Source of the DNA: JACKJK01 sp046159835
GTDB taxonomy: Bacteria; Pseudomonadota; Alphaproteobacteria; Rhizobiales; Tepidamorphaceae
Direction: 5' to 3'
Assembly (NCBI RefSeq): GCF_046159835.1
Contig: NZ_JBJXCY010000001.1
Coordinates: 620,001-684,000 of the forward strand
DNA: 64,000 bases
A program made the position numbers and the translations under genes. Below, piece after piece: positions 59,668-64,000 of this stretch (the stretch's first letter is position 1; every line of letters starts with the position of its first letter). The notes under the pieces are model-generated. The model was not told the origin of the DNA and did not search any database. It saw only the letters and a program-made list of their open reading frames with translations.

Positions 59668-61818
59668 TCAGCGGGTGGCCGAGGCGTTGTCGTCCTCGAT
59701 AACCGAAACCTGGTCGGTCCGGGGACGCCCGACATTGAACCGGCGCGAGCGCGAAAGCTCGCCCGCGATCTCTTCCAGCACCTGCGCCGCGCCCTTCGAA
59801 AGCGTCGGGGCGCGAAGCGTCTGGCCGTCGTTCTCGCCTTCTTCCGCCGTGGGCAGGTTGCTGTCTGGTGCATAGCCGACACCCGGGATCGGCTTGATCT
59901 TCTGGCCCTCGTGGGCGGCGACCATGACCTGTTGCCAAGTCATGGCGGGGATGGAGCCGCCGGTGACGCGCCCGGTCGAGGTGAAGTCGTCGTTGCCGTA
60001 CCACACCGCTGCGGCGTAGTTGCCGGTGAAACCGATGAACCACGCATCGCGGTAGGCCTGCGTGGTGCCGGTCTTGCCGCCCGCCAGGATGCCGGGAAGG
60101 ATCGCGCGGCGGGCCGTGCCGTTGTTGACGACGTTGACGAGCATCTCGTTCATTTGCTCGGCCTTTTCGCGCGGAATGACCTGTTCGCGCGCCGGTGCGT
60201 CACGTTCGTGGTCGTAGATCAGGTCGCCGTGGCTGTTGCGCATTTCCTGGATCGCGAACACGCGGGTACGCTTGCCGCCGCTGGCCGTGGTCAGATAGCC
60301 CGAAAGCTGGTCGAGAACCGTGACTTCGGCCGGGCCCAGCGCCAGCGAGCGCGACACTCGGATCGGCGTTTCCACGCCCATCTTATTCGCAAGCTCGGCA
60401 ATGTGGTCGCGCCCGATCTTCTGCGACAGGCGCACGGGGATCGTGTTGATCGACTTGGTCAGCGCGGTGATCATCGGCATGCGGCCACGGAACCCGCCGG
60501 AATAGTTGCGCGGACACCAGTTGCCGATGCAGATCGGCGCGTCGGTCACCAGCGAGTTCGGTTTGTAGCCATCCATCAGCGCGGCCATGTAGACGTAGAG
60601 CTTGAAGGACGAGCCCGGCTGGCGCAGCGCCCGCGTTGCGCGGTTGAACTGGCTGCTGCCGTAGTCGCGCCCGCCGACGATGGCGTGCACCGCGCCGTTG
60701 ATGTCCGACAGCGCCATCGCCGCCTGCTTCACCCGGCGCGCCTTGGCGTATTGCCGCAACATGCTTTCGACCGCCGTGTCGGCAGCCTTCTGCAGATCGG
60801 CATCGAAGGTCGTCTTCACCGTCAGCACGAAGTCGTGGTTGTTGCCGAGGCGCTGCACCTCTTCGAAGGCGTAATCGAGGAAGTAGTCCGGCGCCTTCTT
60901 CTCGGTGCGGTCGATGGCCTCCGCCGGGCGGCGGCGCGCCAGCAGCACCTGGCCCTCGGTCATGAACCCGGCCTGCACCATGTTGGTGAGCACTTCCTGC
61001 GCACGCGAGCGCGCTGCGGGCAGGTCGATATGCGGGGCGTAGCGCGTCGGCGCCTTGAACAGGCCAGCCATCATCGCCGCTTCCGCCAGCGTCACGTCGC
61101 GCACCGACTTGTTGAAATAGAACTGCGCGGCCGCTTCCACGCCGAACGCGCCGCCGCCCATGTAGGCGCGGTCGAGATACAGCTTGAGGATTTCGGCCTT
61201 GGTGAGGTTGGCTTCCAGCCAGAAGGCGAGGAAGGCTTCCTTGATCTTGCGCTCCAGCGTGCGCTCGTTGGACAGGAACACGTTCTTGGCGAGCTGCTGG
61301 GTCAGCGTCGAGCCGCCTTCCACCACGCCGCCGGCGCGCATGTTGGAGATGATGGCGCGCGCGGTACCGAGGAAGTCGACACCAAAATGCAGGTAGAAGC
61401 GCCGGTCTTCCGTCGCCAGCACGGCCTTCACAAGGTGGTCCGGGATATCCGAAAGCGGCACGCCGTCATCGTGGCGGATGCCGCGCTGGCCGATTTCCGC
61501 GCCGTAGCGATCAAGGAAGGTGACGGAATATTGCTGGTAGTCGCGCCATTCCTTCGTCGTCGCCTTGAAGGCGGGAACCGCGAAGGCCAGCATGACGATG
61601 ACACCGACCACGCCCAGCGTCGCGCCGTCGCCCACGAGTTCGAAGAACCCGCGCTTGAAGCCGCGATAGTTCATCCGCTCCAGGCGGGCGGAATAATTGG
61701 TGTAGGCGTTCTTGAATCCGGAATACAGCCGGTAGACCGCGCTGTTGACGAACGCGTCGATCTCCAGCAGACGCGTACCGAACTTGCCGCGCCGGGATGG
61801 TTCGAAAGGATCGCGCAA
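59668..61818 (-). CDS. Class A penicillin-binding protein (PBP1A type)
   Basis: A 716-residue bifunctional peptidoglycan synthase. A cytosolic tail and one membrane helix (TLGVVGVIVMLAFAVPAF, about 62-80) are followed by the GT51 glycosyltransferase (ATEDRRFYLHFGVDFLG, GGSTLTQQLAKNVFLS) and the transpeptidase: SSFK (SxxK), SIN (SxN) in TKSINTIPV and KTGT (KTG) in LAGGKTGTTQAYRDAWFIGF. All catalytic motifs are intact. The frame begins with TTG at 61818 with only a weak SD, and no in-frame ATG is nearby. It acts at the periplasmic face in cell-wall growth. Confidence 0.92.
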   Translation of the reverse strand: MRDPFEPSRRGKFGTRLLEIDAFVNSAVYRLYSGFKNAYTNYSARLERMNYRGFKRGFFELVGDGATLGVVGVIVMLAFAVPAFKATTKEWRDYQQYSVTFLDRYGAEIGQRGIRHDDGVPLSDIPDHLVKAVLATEDRRFYLHFGVDFLGTARAIISNMRAGGVVEGGSTLTQQLAKNVFLSNERTLERKIKEAFLAFWLEANLTKAEILKLYLDRAYMGGGAFGVEAAAQFYFNKSVRDVTLAEAAMMAGLFKAPTRYAPHIDLPAARSRAQEVLTNMVQAGFMTEGQVLLARRRPAEAIDRTEKKAPDYFLDYAFEEVQRLGNNHDFVLTVKTTFDADLQKAADTAVESMLRQYAKARRVKQAAMALSDINGAVHAIVGGRDYGSSQFNRATRALRQPGSSFKLYVYMAALMDGYKPNSLVTDAPICIGNWCPRNYSGGFRGRMPMITALTKSINTIPVRLSQKIGRDHIAELANKMGVETPIRVSRSLALGPAEVTVLDQLSGYLTTASGGKRTRVFAIQEMRNSHGDLIYDHERDAPAREQVIPREKAEQMNEMLVNVVNNGTARRAILPGILAGGKTGTTQAYRDAWFIGFTGNYAAAVWYGNDDFTSTGRVTGGSIPAMTWQQVMVAAHEGQKIKPIPGVGYAPDSNLPTAEEGENDGQTLRAPTLSKGAAQVLEEIAGELSRSRRFNVGRPRTDQVSVIEDDNASATR

Positions 61819-62006
61819 CGTGCTGCTTGTCCCGTCTGTGTTATGGCCGCTTGACGAACGGCCATGCTGTTGCTTCGGGTTATCGGCCTTGCCCCGCTTG
61901 ATTGCAAGCCGGGACCAGCCGTCCGGTTAACCTGCAAACGGTCTCGCGCGCGAAGGCGGCGGAATAACGGCGCTACGGCGCATCTTGGTTCAGGAGACGG
62001 GGGCAA

Positions 62007-62447
62007 ATGCCCTTCTGGCGCGACAAGCAACTGGCCGACATGACCCAGCCCGAGTGGGAATCGCTGTGCGATGGGTGCGGGCTGTGCTGCCTGGTGAAGC
62101 TCGAGGACGAGGACACAGGCAAGGTCTACACCACCGATGTCGCCTGCGTGCTGATGGACGGCTCGACATGCCGCTGCAAGGACTACGAGCACCGCTTCCA
62201 GCGCGTGTCGGACTGCCTGAAGATCGACCTGGAGGCCGTCGAGAACCTCCAGTGGCTTCCCGCCACATGCGCCTACCGGCTGGTGGGCGAGGGGCGCGAC
62301 CTCTACTGGTGGCATCATCTCGTGTCAGGCAGCACCGAGACCGTGCACGAGGCCGGCGTCTCCATCCGCCACAAGACCATCAGCGAAGACGAAATCGACG
62401 AGGACGACCTGCCCGATCGCATCACGGAGTGGGGCGAGCGCGGCTAG
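62007..62447 (+). CDS. YcgN/UPF0260-family cysteine-cluster protein
   Basis: A 146-residue cytosolic protein of the UPF0260 family. Cysteines in CDGCGLCCLVKLED, CVLMDGSTCRCKDY, SDCLKID and TCAYRL form the CxxC-type cluster that may bind zinc or Fe-S. The family is widespread and uncharacterised. AGGAGA SD before the ATG at 62007. It is divergent from the PBP gene. Confidence 0.93.
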   Translation: MPFWRDKQLADMTQPEWESLCDGCGLCCLVKLEDEDTGKVYTTDVACVLMDGSTCRCKDYEHRFQRVSDCLKIDLEAVENLQWLPATCAYRLVGEGRDLYWWHHLVSGSTETVHEAGVSIRHKTISEDEIDEDDLPDRITEWGERG

Positions 62448-62464
62448 GCGTTGGATACTGTCGC

Positions 62465-62851
62465 TCAGGCACAAGCGTTTGAATAAGCGACGTCGAGCTG
62501 CTCGATCTTTCTGTCGCCGCTGACGACCCAGTTCACGCTCCAGAGCGCACCGCAAAGCCCATGAAGGTAGCCGGCCTGCATCCCCGTGGTGTCAGACCAG
62601 TACGGCTTGAAGCCCTGCGCCTGAAGCAGGTCGTGGAGGATGCTGACATCCGATCCGATGGGAACACGCTTCCGCAAGATTGCCGTCGCTTCCCGGCCGT
62701 ATCGCTCTTCCCCCATTGGTCCGTCGATACCGGCGAAAATCTCGGGCGGAGGCCGAAACGAACCTGACACGTACAAGGCAACTGCAATCGCGGCGACGGC
62801 GGCACCCAGCGAGAACGCAGCAATGTGTGTCGTCATGCGGCGGAGCTTCAA
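62465..62851 (-). CDS. Membrane-anchored or exported protein, unknown
   Basis: A protein of up to 128 residues with one N-terminal hydrophobic segment (IAAFSLGAAVAAIAVALYVSG). The rest includes RYGREATAILRKRVPIGSDV, a BON/helix-like stretch, and two cysteines (HGLCGALW, SNACA). No family is recognised. Either the TTG at 62851, with GAGG just upstream, or the ATG at 62836 could be the start. It lies 3 bp after the TerB-domain gene and is probably cotranscribed with it. Confidence 0.65.
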   Translation of the reverse strand: MKLRRMTTHIAAFSLGAAVAAIAVALYVSGSFRPPPEIFAGIDGPMGEERYGREATAILRKRVPIGSDVSILHDLLQAQGFKPYWSDTTGMQAGYLHGLCGALWSVNWVVSGDRKIEQLDVAYSNACA

Positions 62852-62854
62852 GCC

Positions 62855-63622
62855 TCAGCGCGCCTTCACCGCGTCCAGCAGTTTGCGCATTTCGAGGACT
62901 TCGGAATCGGCCAAGTCTCCGTCTGCCACGATGAGGTGCGACATGGCCTTGGTCAGCCGCGCGATTTCCTCCGCATTGCCGGAAACATGCGCCACGTCGC
63001 GGGCAAGCTGCTCGGCGGTGGGGTTCAGCGCGTTGATCCAGCGCGACAGGTGATCGCGCGATACGCCTTGGATCACGGGTGCGCGGGCTGCGGCGTCCGC
63101 GATGAAGTCGAGGATCACGTCGCGCTCGGCATCGGCGAATTCGCCGTCCGCGTTGGCGCAGTGCACCAGCATCCGCACGCTGGCGCGGGTGCGCTCGATC
63201 AACTGCCCGAGCGGCGTTTCGCTTGTCCCTGCGCCGAAGGCGGCCAGCAGGCCAGCCGGGTCGCCCAGCGTCTCGCCCGTGCGGTAGTCGGTGATCGCCT
63301 CGATGCCCTCCAGCGGAAAGGCGAGGATCGCCTCGCGCAGGTGGCAATGGGCGAGGATGACGGTTCCGTCCGGTGAGTCCATCGCCCGCTCGCAGGTGAT
63401 GGTGCGGCGGCTCTGTTCGCCCGCATGGTCGCGGTAGCTGATCCCGAACGTCATGCCCGACAGCGCGTCATGGTCGTCGCTGCTCGCCGACTTCTTCGCA
63501 GCGGCAGGCGCGGGCGCGACCGGCGTCAGCGTCTCTGAACCGCTTGCCTGCGGCTCGAAACCGGGCGGCGGCCGGAAATCGATGATCGGCCAGGCATCGA
63601 GCAGGTCGTTGAGTTCTTTCAT
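62855..63622 (-). CDS. WYL-like plus TerB-domain protein
   Basis: A 255-residue soluble protein. The middle (FGISYRDHAGEQSRRTITCE, HCHLREAILAFPLEGIEAIT) resembles a WYL-type ligand-binding region, and the C-terminal ~110 residues (RMLVHCANADGEFADAERDV, HLIVADGDLADSEVLEMRKL) carry two Asp-rich elements of the TerB/tellurite-resistance helical fold. Such proteins are common in alphaproteobacteria; a regulatory or stress role is likely but unproven. Preceded by an AT-rich intergenic region. Confidence 0.85.
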   Translation of the reverse strand: MKELNDLLDAWPIIDFRPPPGFEPQASGSETLTPVAPAPAAAKKSASSDDHDALSGMTFGISYRDHAGEQSRRTITCERAMDSPDGTVILAHCHLREAILAFPLEGIEAITDYRTGETLGDPAGLLAAFGAGTSETPLGQLIERTRASVRMLVHCANADGEFADAERDVILDFIADAAARAPVIQGVSRDHLSRWINALNPTAEQLARDVAHVSGNAEEIARLTKAMSHLIVADGDLADSEVLEMRKLLDAVKAR

Positions 63623-63902
63623 GCGAACCGATCCCCCGTGGTTAAAGCGACTGTAGCGCTGAGGAGCAGTTGGGTAGAGAAAAATTTGTTGCGTTCAATC
63701 CAATTTGGCTGCGTCCGCCCTTTACCACCAATGATAGAAGGCCTGACGGAAATACAGCCGAGCAATGTGGTGCATTCGGTGGTTGGAAATCGGAACGGCA
63801 GATTTCCGAGTCCAGAACTGAAATCGAATCCAGTCGATCTTGCAATATCCATCAGCTAGGCATATTTAAGTTTAACAGAGAAACATTCAGTGGTTATTGC
63901 TT
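63623..63902. other. AT-rich intergenic region, possible island edge
   Basis: About 280 bp with no convincing gene; the short open frames on both strands overlap one another and show no coding pattern. Base composition drops sharply in G+C compared with everything to the left. It ends where a low-GC reading frame begins. No repeat or attachment site could be recognised, because the other end would lie beyond the window. Confidence 0.45.
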
Positions 63903-64000
63903 ATGCCAAATAATGAATATCCAGAAAAAACAAACGAACAGCTCGTAGAGATTCTGAAGAAGGTGCGGATTGATAGTGCTGCTTATGTAGCTGTGATGGC
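63903..64000 (+). CDS. Start of a low-GC gene, truncated by the window
   Basis: An ATG at 63903 opens a frame of 32 codons that runs off the end (first residues MPNNEYPEKTNEQLVEILKK). It is more AT-rich than the rest of the window, with codons such as AAT, ACA and GTA. The visible piece is hydrophilic and helical. Function cannot be told. It may be the first gene of an acquired segment. Confidence 0.5.
   Translation, partial: MPNNEYPEKTNEQLVEILKKVRIDSAAYVAVM

Noticed and set aside
63619..63948. Several short frames on both strands in the AT-rich right end
   Set aside because: They overlap one another, have no SD and no recognisable motif. Only the frame starting at 63903 stays open to the edge with plausible coding character.

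Overview
The window is high-GC, densely packed bacterial chromosome. Its gene content points to an alphaproteobacterium, most likely of the Hyphomicrobiales (Rhizobiales): a Ros/MucR zinc-finger regulator, a TIGR03808-type twin-arginine repeat protein, DUF6456, DUF5330, DUF1491, DUF2336, paired DUF1214/DUF1254 proteins, a ReAV-type asparaginase and a PleC/DivJ-like sensor kinase. No rRNA, tRNA, CRISPR array, insertion sequence or prophage was recognised.

Layout. (1) 1-10.8 kb: a giant repeat protein (FecR-like domain, cadherin-like repeats, LamG-like domain) on the minus strand runs off the left edge. It is divergent from a complete type I secretion set (TolC, ABC exporter, HlyD adaptor) that probably exports it. 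(2) 10.9-23.7 kb: mixed metabolism. It holds a ThDP enzyme of the acetolactate-synthase family, two multi-pass membrane proteins, a ReAV-type asparaginase, a thiolase, a Tat-exported beta-helix protein, Fe superoxide dismutase, a P5C-reductase-like protein, a class IV aminotransferase and three c-type cytochromes. (3) 23.7-39.4 kb: a small zinc-ribbon protein, a truncated DUF3429 gene, an M20 peptidase, a HerA-like ATPase, the two methylmalonyl-CoA mutase subunits with their GTPase chaperone MeaB about 3 kb further on, pyroglutamyl peptidase, a GAF/HisKA_2 sensor kinase and glutaryl-CoA dehydrogenase. Propionate and lysine/tryptophan carbon can thus enter central metabolism through genes in this block.

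(4) 39.6-48.8 kb: an outer-membrane-like protein, MsrB, and a ten-gene Mrp/Mbh-type cation:proton antiporter operon. In that operon the usual large MrpA is split and there are three NuoL/M/N-like subunits plus one small unassigned membrane protein. (5) 49.1-57.6 kb: a regulatory block of MucR, a stand-alone DnaA domain-IV-like DNA-binding protein with a DUF6456 partner, SufE, DUF5330, a PAS sensor kinase, a peptidoglycan-binding-domain protein, DUF1491 and DUF2336. A dense array of TGRCAG words (13 in about 240 bp) lies just upstream of the DnaA-like gene. (6) 57.6-63.6 kb: envelope and housekeeping genes (DUF1214/DUF1254 pair, a PBP1A-type peptidoglycan synthase, a YcgN-like cysteine-cluster protein, a TerB-domain protein). 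The last 350 bp turn AT-rich and a new low-GC gene begins at 63903, possibly the edge of an acquired segment.

The strongest candidates for something undescribed are the TGRCAG array beside the DnaA-like/DUF6456 pair, the FecR-containing giant secreted protein with its own exporter, and the conserved-looking block of unknown families around the sensor kinase.
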